Source of the DNA: Candidatus Saccharicenans sp.
GTDB lineage: Bacteria > Acidobacteriota > Aminicenantia > Aminicenantales > Saccharicenantaceae
DNA: 64,000 nucleotides
NCBI GenBank assembly: GCA_024653215.1
Contig: JANLFU010000002.1
Location: forward strand, 62,001 to 126,000
Direction: 5' to 3'
Shown piece by piece: positions 36,345 to 45,976 of this stretch (positions are counted from its first letter, which is position 1; every line of letters starts with the position of its first letter). The position numbers and the translations under genes are program-made. The notes beneath the pieces were generated by a model. That model saw only the letters and a list, made by a program, of their open reading frames with translations. It did not search any database and was not told where the DNA came from.

Positions 36345-37796
36345 TTACATGGCCTGGACCAGGAAATAGTCCGGGACCTCCAGGCCGTAGTCTTCGGGGT
36401 TGATTTCCTTGACAATGGTCCGCCTGAATTTCCTGGACTGGGGGTCGACCTCGGTCAGGTCCACCACCTCGCCGTCGACTTTTTGACCCTGGCTGTCGAC
36501 GATTATTTTAACCCTGGGCCGCAGCAGGAACCTGGCCTCCTGGTTGTTTTCCACCACCAGGCCGACCTCACCGGTGTTTAGCAGCACCAGGCTGCCCACC
36601 GGGAAGATGCCCATCATCTGGACAAAGGTCTTGAGGATAACCGGGTTGAACTCGCTGCCGATATTCTCCAGCATCAGGCTCAGGGCTTCCGAGCGGGTGA
36701 AGGTCTTCTTGCGGTAGACCCGCTTGGTGGTGATGGCGTCGAAGAAGTCGCAGACCTTGACGATGCGGCTGTAGAGGTTGACGTCACTTTTTATTTTTAA
36801 CCGGGGATAACCGGTCAGGTCTTCTTTGATGTGGTGCTCCATGGCCACGTGGATGGCACTCACCGGTAGCCGCCGGAACTCTCGCAGCTGGACCAGCTTT
36901 TCCGCGCCCTGGTGGGGATGGAGTTCCATGATCTTTCTTTCGTCATCAGTCAATTGGCCCGGCTTGTTGAGAATCTCCAGCGGGGTGTCGATCTTGCCCA
37001 GGTCGTGGAAGAAGGCGGCCAGCCCCAGGTCCACCAGCTCGGCCCTGGACAGCCCCAGCCGCCGGCCCAGGGCCACGGCCAGCAGGCTGACGTTGACCGA
37101 GTGGTTCAGGGTGTACTCGTCGTGGTTCTTGATGGTGGTCAGGCCCAGCAGGAAAGACTCGTTGTCAACCAGATGGTTGAAGATGGACTGGATCAGGCGG
37201 CGGGTGGTGTTGAGCCTGATCTGCTCGTTTTCCTTGTTCCTCTCCGACACCTCCCGCAGGTGCAGGATGCTGAGGAAGAAGAGACGGGCGGCGCTTCGCT
37301 CCGGGCTGGGCAGTTTTTCCGAGGCCTCCAGCTTCTCCAGCCGGATCCGCTCCACGTTCTGCTGGACCAGCTCGTTGACTATGTCTTCAAAAGGGGTGGT
37401 CGAGGTCCGCTTCTGGCCGAGGATGTTGACTGCCCGGAGAAGTTCCTCCCGGGAAACCTCTGGTTCAATGGTCAGCAGCCCGATTTCCCGCTTGCGGAAC
37501 TCCTCCAGCAGAAACTTGAAGATGGGGTAGTTGGCCAGGGAAAACTTCAGCCGGGACTGGTTGAAAAAGATGGATTCCCGCTTGATCTTGAAGTTTATTT
37601 CCGGGGCCGCCTCTTTCAATTCCCGCAGGTTCTGGTACAACAGGTCTGTCTGTTCCTGGAGCAGCTCGTTGTTCTCGGCGTACAGCCTGAGAATCTTGAA
37701 AACGATGTAAAACCTGATCAGGAAATTGATGGCCAGCTTCTGCTGTTTCGGGCTGACAGGCTGTTTTGTTTCGGGTTGCAGCGTATCCTCGCTCAT
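36345..37796 (-). CDS. HD-GYP-type phosphohydrolase with N-terminal helical module
   Basis: FFHDLGKIDTPLEILNKPGQLTDDERKIMELHPHQGAEKL; MEHHIKEDLTGYPRL; VCDFFDAITTKRVYRKKTFTRSEALSLM. Confidence 0.9.
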   Translation of the reverse strand: MSEDTLQPETKQPVSPKQQKLAINFLIRFYIVFKILRLYAENNELLQEQTDLLYQNLRELKEAAPEINFKIKRESIFFNQSRLKFSLANYPIFKFLLEEFRKREIGLLTIEPEVSREELLRAVNILGQKRTSTTPFEDIVNELVQQNVERIRLEKLEASEKLPSPERSAARLFFLSILHLREVSERNKENEQIRLNTTRRLIQSIFNHLVDNESFLLGLTTIKNHDEYTLNHSVNVSLLAVALGRRLGLSRAELVDLGLAAFFHDLGKIDTPLEILNKPGQLTDDERKIMELHPHQGAEKLVQLREFRRLPVSAIHVAMEHHIKEDLTGYPRLKIKSDVNLYSRIVKVCDFFDAITTKRVYRKKTFTRSEALSLMLENIGSEFNPVILKTFVQMMGIFPVGSLVLLNTGEVGLVVENNQEARFLLRPRVKIIVDSQGQKVDGEVVDLTEVDPQSRKFRRTIVKEINPEDYGLEVPDYFLVQAM

Positions 37797-39685
37797 GTCC
37801 TGTCTCGCTTTTCTCCATCCAGGGTTAACCTGACCAGGGCCTGGCTGGCCGCTTCCCGCACCCGGCGGTTTAAGAACTTTTCTCCCCGGCGCAGCAGTTC
37901 CACGGCTTCAGGGCTGCGGTTGGCTTCCAGGCCGGCCACGGCGCACAGCCTCAGTTCCGTGGCCGAGGGCCACCAGGATTTCTTGAGGTACATCCGTCGC
38001 AGAAAGTTAAAGGCCTCGGGGTTCCGGCTCCGGCCGAGAAACTCGAACAGGGCCTTTTTCTCTTCGAAGGGCTTTTGCCGGAAGGCCCGGCTACCGGTCT
38101 CCTTCATCAACTGGGCCAGGCGGCTCGAATCGCCCAGGTACTTCAGGCTGCCGGTGGCCTTGAGCCGGACCTCCGGGTCCCGGTCGTTCATGAAGCCCAG
38201 GAGTATCTTGTTGGCCATTTCATCCTGGAAGGTCCCCAGCGCCTCGATGGCTTTTAACTTCAAGCCCCTATCGCCGAGCGTTAAAAAATTGCTGAACTGG
38301 GGAATTATCTTCTGGCCGGGCAGGTGCTGCATCACCTCAATGACCGCGGCGGTCAGGGTCGGCTTCTGGTCGTCGATGAAAGCGGGGGCCAGGCCCGGGT
38401 TTTCCTGGAGCTTGCTCCTGACCAGGTTCCGGATATTTTCCCTGAAGTCCTGCTGGTCAATTTTCTCGTAAAGCTCGCCCAGGAAGGGCAGAGCCCTTTC
38501 CCCGAACTGCTGGAGGTAATCAAACAGGGCCGGGTAATTGAGATCGATTTTCTGGTCAACCAGTTTCCTGATTTCATCCAGGATCTGCAGGCTGCCGGCG
38601 CTGGTGGCGAAGGCCTCCAGCCCAGGGAGCTTTTCCGGCTGGTCGCCGGCAATCAGGGCTTTAAGCTCCTTAATTTTCCTGTCCAGGAGAATCGGGATCT
38701 CAAACCGGCCGGACCTGATGCTCTCCTGGTAAAAGTTGCGGAGAATGTCCAGGTTGGCCTGGTACTGCTGCGGGTCCTTTTCCAGGGCCAGGATTTCCAT
38801 CATCAGGTTCAGGAATTCTTCTTCGGGGGAGAGCTGGCGGTTGCGCTCCACCAGCCGGTTGAGCAGCTCCATCTCCTCCGGGCTGAGAGCCACCAGGTCG
38901 GCCAGGCCGCCGGCGGGTTTTCCCGGGCCCGGAACGGGCTCTTCTTTTTGCGGCCGGGTTTCTCCCTCGCCCTCGGCAAAATCAAGGGTCTGCTGCCAGG
39001 TTTCCGGCAGGTCGGGAAGTTCCTGGTCCTCGAACGACTCCAGGGCCTGTTTCTCCTCGGGCCGGAGTTCCAGCTTGCCAGAGAAAATCTTCTCCCGGTT
39101 GACGTTAATCTCCACCGTCCGGCTGGCCAGTTCCTGGGGGATGATCTGCAGTCCCTTCTTGTTCAGGCTTTCGGCCCGTTCCTCCAGGATGCGGTTTTCG
39201 ATGAACTCTTCCGGGGCGTAGTACTGGACGTTGGCCAGGTCTTTCAACCACAGGGCGTTGACCAGGTCGGATTCTTCCGCCGGCTTGGCCGATTCCGAGC
39301 GGACCAGGTCCAGGAACTCGCCGATTTCCTGGTCATCCATCCCCTGGTAGAGGGCCAGCACCCGGAGCCCATCCTTGTAGAAAAAGAAGGGCAGGCTCTT
39401 GCTGGAAATTTCATCCTGGTAGACCGGCTTGCCCCCGTAATAAAAAGCAAACTCGCCGATTTCCAGTTCCAGCTTCTGGAACTGCTCTAAGAATGATTTG
39501 AGCTTGGCGATAAAGTCCTGGCGGAAGTGAATGGCCGAGGCGTGGTGGGCCGGGAAAATCTTCAGGGCGGAGATGGTGTTGGCCAGGGACAGGACCACCT
39601 CCCGGGCCTTCTGGAAGGCCAGGGCCTCATACTCCTTCTCTGATAGTTCCTGGTCTCTGGTCTTATCCTCTGGAGTCATGGTCAA
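37793..39685 (-). CDS. HEAT-repeat-containing protein
   Basis: C-terminal alpha repeats (LTLGDRGLKLKAIEALGTFQDEMANKILLGFMNDRDPEVRLKATGSLKYLGD); overlaps the HD-GYP gene (ATGA). Confidence 0.8.
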   Translation of the reverse strand: MTMTPEDKTRDQELSEKEYEALAFQKAREVVLSLANTISALKIFPAHHASAIHFRQDFIAKLKSFLEQFQKLELEIGEFAFYYGGKPVYQDEISSKSLPFFFYKDGLRVLALYQGMDDQEIGEFLDLVRSESAKPAEESDLVNALWLKDLANVQYYAPEEFIENRILEERAESLNKKGLQIIPQELASRTVEINVNREKIFSGKLELRPEEKQALESFEDQELPDLPETWQQTLDFAEGEGETRPQKEEPVPGPGKPAGGLADLVALSPEEMELLNRLVERNRQLSPEEEFLNLMMEILALEKDPQQYQANLDILRNFYQESIRSGRFEIPILLDRKIKELKALIAGDQPEKLPGLEAFATSAGSLQILDEIRKLVDQKIDLNYPALFDYLQQFGERALPFLGELYEKIDQQDFRENIRNLVRSKLQENPGLAPAFIDDQKPTLTAAVIEVMQHLPGQKIIPQFSNFLTLGDRGLKLKAIEALGTFQDEMANKILLGFMNDRDPEVRLKATGSLKYLGDSSRLAQLMKETGSRAFRQKPFEEKKALFEFLGRSRNPEAFNFLRRMYLKKSWWPSATELRLCAVAGLEANRSPEAVELLRRGEKFLNRRVREAASQALVRLTLDGEKRDRT

Positions 39686-39697
39686 AATTCAGGCATA

Positions 39698-39726
39698 GTT
39701 TAATGCAGTACCCGAATAATAGTCAA
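39698..39726 (-). promoter_or_regulatory. Predicted promoter for the HEAT/HD-GYP pair
   Basis: Minus strand TTGACT-N17-TTAAAC. Confidence 0.45.
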
Positions 39727-39747
39727 ACGGCGGCGGAAGGGCGTGGC

Positions 39748-41010
39748 TCAGCGCTGGCTCAGCACCTGCTCCTCGTAGTCCTTGACCTCGGCCAGCCACA
39801 TGTTTTCCGGCGGGACGTTGTGATTCAGGCAGTAGTAGTCCCAGACCGCTCCCAGGGGCAGGTCGCGGGCCACCTGCCGCCAGGCCAGCTTGACCAGGCT
39901 TTCTCCGGCCAGCTCGGCCTGCTTGATTCTTTCCCAGGGCAGGAGCAGGGCCCGCAGCAGGCTGCGCAGGGTGGACCTGGCTCCCAGCACCCAGGCCCCG
40001 ACCCGGTTCATCGAGGCGTCGAAGTAGTCCAGGGCCAGGTGAATTTTTTCCGGGATGGGGGAGTTGATGATTTCTTCGGCCAGGGTGTCCAGCTCATCGT
40101 TCCCGATGACCACGTGGTCGCTGTCCCAGCGCAGGCCGCGGCTGATGTGGAGGAGTAGCTCGCTGCTGACCTGGAGAATGGCCGAAAGCTTATCGGCCAC
40201 CGACTCGGTCGGATGGAAGTGGCCCAGGTCCAGGCAGACCATCTTTCCTTTCTTCAGGGCATAGGCCAGGTAAAACTCATGGGAACCGACCACGAAGGCT
40301 TCGCTGCCCAGGCCGAAGAGCTTGCTTTCCAGCGAGTCCTTGAGCAGGGTCTGGGAGAACTCCAGCTCAAAGATTTCCTCCAGGGAATCGTAAAGGAGCT
40401 GGCGGTAGAGCCAGCGGTCGGAGGGAATATCCTTCAGCCCGTCCGGGATCCAGAGGTTGTGGATGGAATAGGACTTGAGTTCCCGTCCGAAAAAGGCAGC
40501 AATCTTGCGACAGCACCTGACGTGCTCGACCCAGAATTTTCTTATTTCTTTCCGGGGATGACTCAGGGTCAGGCCCGAGGCCGCCTTGGGGTGGTTGAAG
40601 CAGGTGGCATTGAAATCAAGTTTGATGTTCAGGATTTTGGCCCACTCCACCCAGCCCCGGAAATGGGCGGGCTCATACTCGTTGCGCTCGACCGGCCCGT
40701 TGAATTCCCCGTAAATGGAATGGAGGTTGACCCGGTGGCGCCCGGGAATCAGGGATAGGGCTTTTTCCAGGTCCTGGCGGAGCTCGGCCGCATTCCTGGC
40801 CCGGCCCGGGTGACGGCCGGTGACCTGCAGGCCCGAGCCCTCAAAGCTGATTTCCTGCCATTCGAACCCCTGGACATCGTCTCCCTGCCAGCAGTGCAGG
40901 CTCAGCTGAAATTTCTGCAGTTCTTCCAGGGCCTTTTCGGTGTCAATTCCCAGCTCGCCGTACTTTTCCCTGGCTTCTCGGTAACGTTTATCGACCACAG
41001 TCAGGTCCAT
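39748..41010 (-). CDS. rhaA: L-rhamnose isomerase
   Basis: LSLHCWQGDDVQGFE; ATGRHPGRARNAAELRQDLEKALSLIPGRHRVNLHSIYGE; CLDLGHFHPTESVADKLSAI; strong AGGAGGG Shine-Dalgarno before the ATG at 41010. Confidence 0.96.
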   Translation of the reverse strand: MDLTVVDKRYREAREKYGELGIDTEKALEELQKFQLSLHCWQGDDVQGFEWQEISFEGSGLQVTGRHPGRARNAAELRQDLEKALSLIPGRHRVNLHSIYGEFNGPVERNEYEPAHFRGWVEWAKILNIKLDFNATCFNHPKAASGLTLSHPRKEIRKFWVEHVRCCRKIAAFFGRELKSYSIHNLWIPDGLKDIPSDRWLYRQLLYDSLEEIFELEFSQTLLKDSLESKLFGLGSEAFVVGSHEFYLAYALKKGKMVCLDLGHFHPTESVADKLSAILQVSSELLLHISRGLRWDSDHVVIGNDELDTLAEEIINSPIPEKIHLALDYFDASMNRVGAWVLGARSTLRSLLRALLLPWERIKQAELAGESLVKLAWRQVARDLPLGAVWDYYCLNHNVPPENMWLAEVKDYEEQVLSQR

Positions 41011-41080
41011 TATCAACCCTCCTGGATGATGTTTTTTTATAATTTTAAGGTTCCGCTGTCAAGACCGGGGGAGGAGTAAT

Positions 41081-42553
41081 CTACTTTAGCCCGGTCACCC
41101 GGAGGAAATCCTGGTAACGTTCTGACCAGAGCTCCGGCCGTTGGGGGTTGAATTCTTTTATTTCAAAAGAGTGTCTGACCACTTCTCTTATTTCCTGTCC
41201 ATCGCTTACGGCTCCGGCGGCCAGGGCCTGGACCAGGACGTTGCCGGCCGAGGTGGCCTCGTCCGGGCCGGCCAGCACTCTCAGGCCGGTGGCCTCGGCC
41301 GTGAACTGGTTGAGCAGCTGGTTGCGCGAACCGCCGCCAACGAGGTGAATGGTGCTGAACTTCCGCCCCGTCAACCGAACGAGTTCTTCCACCACCAGCC
41401 GGCTCTTGAAGGCCAGGCTCTCCAGGACGGCCCGGACCGTGGTCCCGATGTCGACCGGTTCTCTCTGCCCGGTCTTCCGGGCGTAAGAGTTTATGGCTTC
41501 AACCATGTTATCGGGATGGAGAAAATCGGGGGCATCAGGGTCCAGGTAAAGGCGGAAGGGCCGGGCGGCCCGGGCCATCTCCACCAGCTGTTCATAGTTA
41601 AGGTCCCGGCTTCTGGCCCAGACCTTGCGGCACTGCTGCAGCGGCCAGAGCCCGGTGACATTCTTCAGGAAACGGATGGTCCGTCCCAGCCCGCTCTCGT
41701 TGGTGAAGTTGGCGGCAAAGGACTGCGGGGTAACCACCGGTTCCGGAAGTTCCACGCCGACCAGTGACCAGGTTCCGGAGCTGATATACAGCCAGTCTTC
41801 GCCCCGGCCCGGGGCCGCGGCCACGGCCGAGGCGGTGTCGTGGCTGGCCACCTGGACAACTTCTATGCCGGGCGCCCCGTCTTCGACCAGCCAGCCGGAA
41901 ATCCTGCCCAGCCGGGTTCCGGGCTGGTTGATTTCCGGAAGTATCGTGGATGGAATTCCCATCCTTTCCAGCAGCTCCGGTATCCAGCCCCGGCTGAAGG
42001 GCGAAAGCATCTGGGAGGTGGAGGCAATGGTCAGCTCGGTCGCCTGTTTTCCGGTCAGCAGGTAATTGATGAGGTCTGGGGTGAACAGCAGCCTGCGGGC
42101 GGCCCAGATTATTCCCGGGTTTTCCTCGAGGTAGCAGTAGAGCTGGAAGAGTGAATTGAACGGCAGAAACTGGATTCCGGTCAGGCGGTAGAGTTCCTCC
42201 CCGGGAAAATTCTTAAAATATTTTTCCATGGCCTGCGGGAAGGAACGGTGGCGGTAGCAGTAGGGAAGGGACAGGAGGTTACCCCGCTCATCCAGCAGGC
42301 CAAAGTCCACGCCCCAGGTGTCCACCCCGAGGCTGGCCACTTCCAGGCCGTCCCGGCGGCAGTCCCGGAGGACTTTCCTGATTTCTTCGAAAAGGTAATA
42401 GATGTTCCAGTGGAGGCGGTTTTCCAGCAGGATGGTCTTGTTGGGAAAGCGGTGGATTTCTTTTAACTCCAGCCGGCCAGCCTGCAGCCGGCCCAGCATG
42501 GCCCGGCCGCTTTCCGCTCCCAGGTCAAAAGCCAGGAAGTTATGAGTGCCCAT
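41081..42553 (-). CDS. rhaB: Rhamnulokinase (FGGY family)
   Basis: FLAFDLGAESGRAMLGRLQAGRLELKEIHRFPN; LGVDTWGVDFGLLDERGNLLSLPYCYRH; IHLVGGGSRNQLLNQFTAEATG. Confidence 0.95.
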   Translation of the reverse strand: MGTHNFLAFDLGAESGRAMLGRLQAGRLELKEIHRFPNKTILLENRLHWNIYYLFEEIRKVLRDCRRDGLEVASLGVDTWGVDFGLLDERGNLLSLPYCYRHRSFPQAMEKYFKNFPGEELYRLTGIQFLPFNSLFQLYCYLEENPGIIWAARRLLFTPDLINYLLTGKQATELTIASTSQMLSPFSRGWIPELLERMGIPSTILPEINQPGTRLGRISGWLVEDGAPGIEVVQVASHDTASAVAAAPGRGEDWLYISSGTWSLVGVELPEPVVTPQSFAANFTNESGLGRTIRFLKNVTGLWPLQQCRKVWARSRDLNYEQLVEMARAARPFRLYLDPDAPDFLHPDNMVEAINSYARKTGQREPVDIGTTVRAVLESLAFKSRLVVEELVRLTGRKFSTIHLVGGGSRNQLLNQFTAEATGLRVLAGPDEATSAGNVLVQALAAGAVSDGQEIREVVRHSFEIKEFNPQRPELWSERYQDFLRVTGLK

Positions 42554-42818
42554 GAAATTGCCTTTCAATTTTTTTCAAGACCTAATTTTAACCGCATTGG
42601 CCCGGAATAATCCAGACTCAGGTTTCAAATTCATGCGGCCCGGGTAAGATCGGCTTCTACTTCTGAGCCCCTGGCTGTCTGGACTCTGAATCCGGCTCTT
42701 GATGGTAGCCTGACCCGGGCGCCTCTGCTCTGAACTGGAAGGTGTTGTCTGAAAAGTATTCCCGCGCAGAGGAAAGTGAGAATAATAATGAAAAATGGTG
42801 CATTGCGGCCACGATTTT

Positions 42819-42847
42819 TTGAAACCTCATCCCGGATGGTTTATATT
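42819..42847 (+). promoter_or_regulatory. Predicted sigma70-type promoter for the YjbQ-family gene
   Basis: TTGAAA-N17-TATATT, 18 nt before the ATG at 42866. Confidence 0.6.
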
Positions 42848-42865
42848 AAAGAGCGGGAGCGAGAG

Positions 42866-43285
42866 ATGAGAATTGTCCAAGAAGTAATTACCATATCAAC
42901 CCGCGGGCACAATGATATCCAGGACCTGACCCCGGAAGTGGAGCGCAGGCTTGAGGCCAGTGGCCTGAAGGAAGGACAGGCCCTGGTTTTTGTCCAGGGC
43001 TCGACGGCTGGGGTCACCACCATGGAATATGAGCCCGGGCTGGTCCAGGACCTGCCGGAACTCCTGGAAAAACTGGTGCCATCGAGCCGCAGCTACCATC
43101 ACGATGAAACCTGGGGCGATGCCAACGGCTTTTCCCACCTGCGGGCTTCGCTCCTCGGGCCCTCGCTCATGGTGCCCTTTGCCGGGGGCCGGTTGCAGCT
43201 GGGCACCTGGCAGCAGATCGTCCTGGTTGATTTTGACAACCGGCCGAGGAGCAGGTATGTCCTTCTGCAGTTCGTGGGAGAATAG
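42866..43285 (+). CDS. UPF0047/YjbQ family protein
   Basis: EVITISTRGHNDIQDLTPEVERRL; YHHDETWGDANGFSHLRASLLGPSLMVPFAGGRLQLGTWQQIVLVDFDNRPR. Confidence 0.94.
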   Translation: MRIVQEVITISTRGHNDIQDLTPEVERRLEASGLKEGQALVFVQGSTAGVTTMEYEPGLVQDLPELLEKLVPSSRSYHHDETWGDANGFSHLRASLLGPSLMVPFAGGRLQLGTWQQIVLVDFDNRPRSRYVLLQFVGE

Positions 43286-43379
43286 CCGCGGCTAAAAAAT
43301 TTGCTCCGGGCCCGTCCGCGGGGATGATAATCCCGGCCGATGGAGTATAATTAGGTAAGCCAGAAAGAGAAGAGCCACG

Positions 43380-44714
43380 ATGGATATAAATGACCTCAGG
43401 GAATCGCTAAGGAAGAAGGCCAGGGGCCAGTCTCCGGATAAGGTCAAGGCCATCTGGCAGGAGCTCAATTCCCGGCAAAACCTGACCACGCGGGAGAAAC
43501 TGGAAAAGCTGCTGGAAATTTCCAGGAAGCAGAAGAAAGAACCGGAAGGGAAGACCATCCTGCCCGGGGAACGGCCAGGCCGGGGGGGAAGCGGCCAGCC
43601 GTTTCTCATCCTGGAAAACTCTTACCACCTCGGGGCCCGTTATGGACAGATTCCGCTGTCGCTGGGCCTGAATATTCCCGGCCAGGTCCTGGCCGTCCTG
43701 GCCAGGGACCGGGAATTTGAAAGCCTGTCACTGTCCGGGGCAGTCTTTATCGACCTGGAGACCACCGGGCTGGCCGGCGGCACCGGGACCGTGCCCTTCC
43801 TGGTCGGCCTGGGCTTTTTCGAGAATGATAACCTGAAGATAGTCCAGTATTTCCTGAACGACCTGGCGGCCGAGGGCCGGATGCTGGAAGACCTGAGGCA
43901 ACTCCTGGAAGAAAAAAAATTCACCTCGGTCGTTTCCTACAACGGCAAGGGCTTTGACCTGCCCCTCCTGGAGACCCGGTTTACCCTGAACCGGATGCGG
44001 CTGGTCCTGACAGGCCTGCCCCACCTCGATTTCCTGTACACGGCCCGGCACCTTTGGAAGCACAGGTATGAAAGCTGCCGCCTGTACGAGCTGGCCCTTA
44101 ACCACCTGGGGGTGGACCGGGCCGAGGACATCCCCTCCGAGGAGATTCCCTGGCGGTATTTTCAATACCTGAGGACCGGGGACTTCTCGCTGGTCGAACC
44201 GATTTTCTACCACAACCAGGAAGACCTGATGTCTCTCTACGGAGTGGTGGTGGCCGGCTCCCTGCTGGTGGCCCGAACCCTGGAACAGGACGAGGTGGAC
44301 ATCGAGGCTACCGAGCTACTGGGGGTGGGTAAGATCCTGGAGCGGGCCGGCCAGGTGGAAAGGTCAATCGCCTACTATGAAAAGGCCCTGGATAAAAACC
44401 TGCCGGAGCCGGTCTCGGCCAGGGTCCGGAAAAACCTGGCCCAGTATTTCAAGCGACAGAAGAAATGGGAGAAATCGATCGAGCTCTGGCAGCACCTTAT
44501 GGAAAACAGCGAGGACCTGGAGTGCTTCCGGGAGCTGGCCATCTACTATGAACATCACCGGAAAGACCCGGAGGAGGCCCTGAAGTATGCCCTGGACGGG
44601 CTGGCCCTGTCCCGGGGACGCGACTTAAAGTACGAGCAAGACTTCGAAAAAAGGGTGAATCGCCTTAACCATAAGGTCAGCAGGCTGAAGTCCACCAAGC
44701 CAGGCAGGCCCTGA
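43380..44714 (+). CDS. RNase H-like exonuclease domain (YprB-like) protein with C-terminal TPR-like repeats
   Basis: AVFIDLETTGLAGGTGTVPFLVGLGFFEND; SYNGKGFDLPLLETRF; HLDFLYTARHLWKHRYESCRLYELA; HNQEDLMSLYGV; then TPR-like helices. Confidence 0.88.
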   Translation: MDINDLRESLRKKARGQSPDKVKAIWQELNSRQNLTTREKLEKLLEISRKQKKEPEGKTILPGERPGRGGSGQPFLILENSYHLGARYGQIPLSLGLNIPGQVLAVLARDREFESLSLSGAVFIDLETTGLAGGTGTVPFLVGLGFFENDNLKIVQYFLNDLAAEGRMLEDLRQLLEEKKFTSVVSYNGKGFDLPLLETRFTLNRMRLVLTGLPHLDFLYTARHLWKHRYESCRLYELALNHLGVDRAEDIPSEEIPWRYFQYLRTGDFSLVEPIFYHNQEDLMSLYGVVVAGSLLVARTLEQDEVDIEATELLGVGKILERAGQVERSIAYYEKALDKNLPEPVSARVRKNLAQYFKRQKKWEKSIELWQHLMENSEDLECFRELAIYYEHHRKDPEEALKYALDGLALSRGRDLKYEQDFEKRVNRLNHKVSRLKSTKPGRP

Positions 44715-44830
44715 GCCCGGCCGGTTCTGGAAAGAAAGGGGCTGTGCAGTGGCGGGCCTGGCCGGGAAGAGGCAGCGCGGCCGACCGGTCAGGGCTTCAC
44801 CCGGCTTAGTGCTGATTAAGGAGGCTGGCG

Positions 44831-45832
44831 GTGCGAGCCATGGTCGTTTCGGGGTTCAAGCCCGTTGAAGAAAACCCGCTGGAGCTACGGGAAGTGGCCA
44901 GCCCGGTTCCGGGTCCCAACGAAATCCTGATAAAGGTAAATTACTGCGGCGTCTGCCATACCGACCTGCACACGGTAGAAGGGGAGCTGCGCTCGGTGTC
45001 GCTGCCGAGAATTCCCGGGCACCAGGTGGTCGGGGTGGTGGAGCAAAAGGGCGAAGGGGCCGAACTTTTCAGGAAGGGAGACCGGGTTGGGGTGGCCTGG
45101 TTGTACAGCGCCTGCGGCCACTGCGACTTCTGTCGCCGCGGGCTGGAGAACCTCTGCCTGGAAGCCAGGTTTACCGGCTACCAGGTTGACGGTGGTTACG
45201 CCGAATACCTGGTTGCTCCCGAAAGCTTTGCCTACGAGCTGCCCGAGAATTTTCCCGACGAGCAGGCCGCCCCGCTGCTCTGTGCCGGGATCATCGGCTA
45301 CCGGGCCCTTCGGTTGAGCCGGGTCAAGCCCGGGCAGAAACTGGGGCTGTTCGGCTTCGGGGCCTCGGCCCACGTGACCATCCAGGTGGCCAGGCACTGG
45401 CACTGCCGGGTTTACGTTTTTTCGCGAAGCCCGCAGCACCGGCAGCACGCCCTGGAGCTGGGAGCCTGCTGGGCCGGTCAACCCGATGAGCTGCCTCCTG
45501 AGAAGCTTGATTCGGCCATCGTTTTCGCCCCGGCCGGAGAGGTGGCCCGCCTGGCCCTCAGGGCAGTGGACCGCGGCGGGACCGTGGCCCTGGCCGGAAT
45601 ATACATGAGCCCCATTCCGCAGATTGATTACGAAAACGAGCTCTACCACGAAAAATGCCTGAAGAGCGTGGCCAACGCCACCAGGCAGGACGGAGTCGAG
45701 TTTCTGAAGATGGCGGCCGATATCCCGGTTCGGACCGAGGTCAGGATTTATCCACTGGAAGAAGCCAACCGGGCCCTCTATGAGGTTAAGCACAGCCTGG
45801 TCACCGGGGCGGCCGTTCTTAAAATTGGCTGA
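44831..45832 (+). CDS. Zinc-dependent alcohol dehydrogenase family protein
   Basis: CGVCHTDLHTVEGEL; GDRVGVAWLYSACGHCDFCRRGLENLC (structural Zn Cys); LGLFGFGASAHVTIQVARH. Confidence 0.93.
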   Translation: MRAMVVSGFKPVEENPLELREVASPVPGPNEILIKVNYCGVCHTDLHTVEGELRSVSLPRIPGHQVVGVVEQKGEGAELFRKGDRVGVAWLYSACGHCDFCRRGLENLCLEARFTGYQVDGGYAEYLVAPESFAYELPENFPDEQAAPLLCAGIIGYRALRLSRVKPGQKLGLFGFGASAHVTIQVARHWHCRVYVFSRSPQHRQHALELGACWAGQPDELPPEKLDSAIVFAPAGEVARLALRAVDRGGTVALAGIYMSPIPQIDYENELYHEKCLKSVANATRQDGVEFLKMAADIPVRTEVRIYPLEEANRALYEVKHSLVTGAAVLKIG

Positions 45833-45838
45833 GGCCGG

Positions 45839-45867
45839 TTGAAAAATCTGTCCCGGTAAGATAATAT
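45839..45867 (+). promoter_or_regulatory. Predicted promoter for tRNA-Arg
   Basis: TTGAAA-N17-TAATAT about 18 nt upstream of the tRNA 5' end. Confidence 0.5.
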
Positions 45868-45885
45868 TTAATAGCTCTTCGTTGG

Positions 45886-45959
45886 GCGCCCGTAGCTCAG
45901 TTGGATAGAGCGACTGACTACGAATCAGTAGGCCGCAGGTTCGAGCCCTGCCGGGCGCA
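45886..45959 (+). tRNA. tRNA-Arg (anticodon ACG), CCA not encoded
   Basis: Manual cloverleaf: acceptor GCGCCCG/CGGGCGC, D stem GCTC/GAGC, anticodon stem ACTGA-CTACGAA-TCAGT, T arm GCAGG-TTCGAGC-CCTGC, discriminator A. Confidence 0.96.
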
Positions 45960-45976
45960 CTCTTTACCTCCGCTCG

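Noticed and set aside
36912-38471. 519-aa plus-strand ORF opposite HD-GYP/HEAT genes
   Set aside because: Spans two minus-strand genes with clear domains; reverse-frame artefact.
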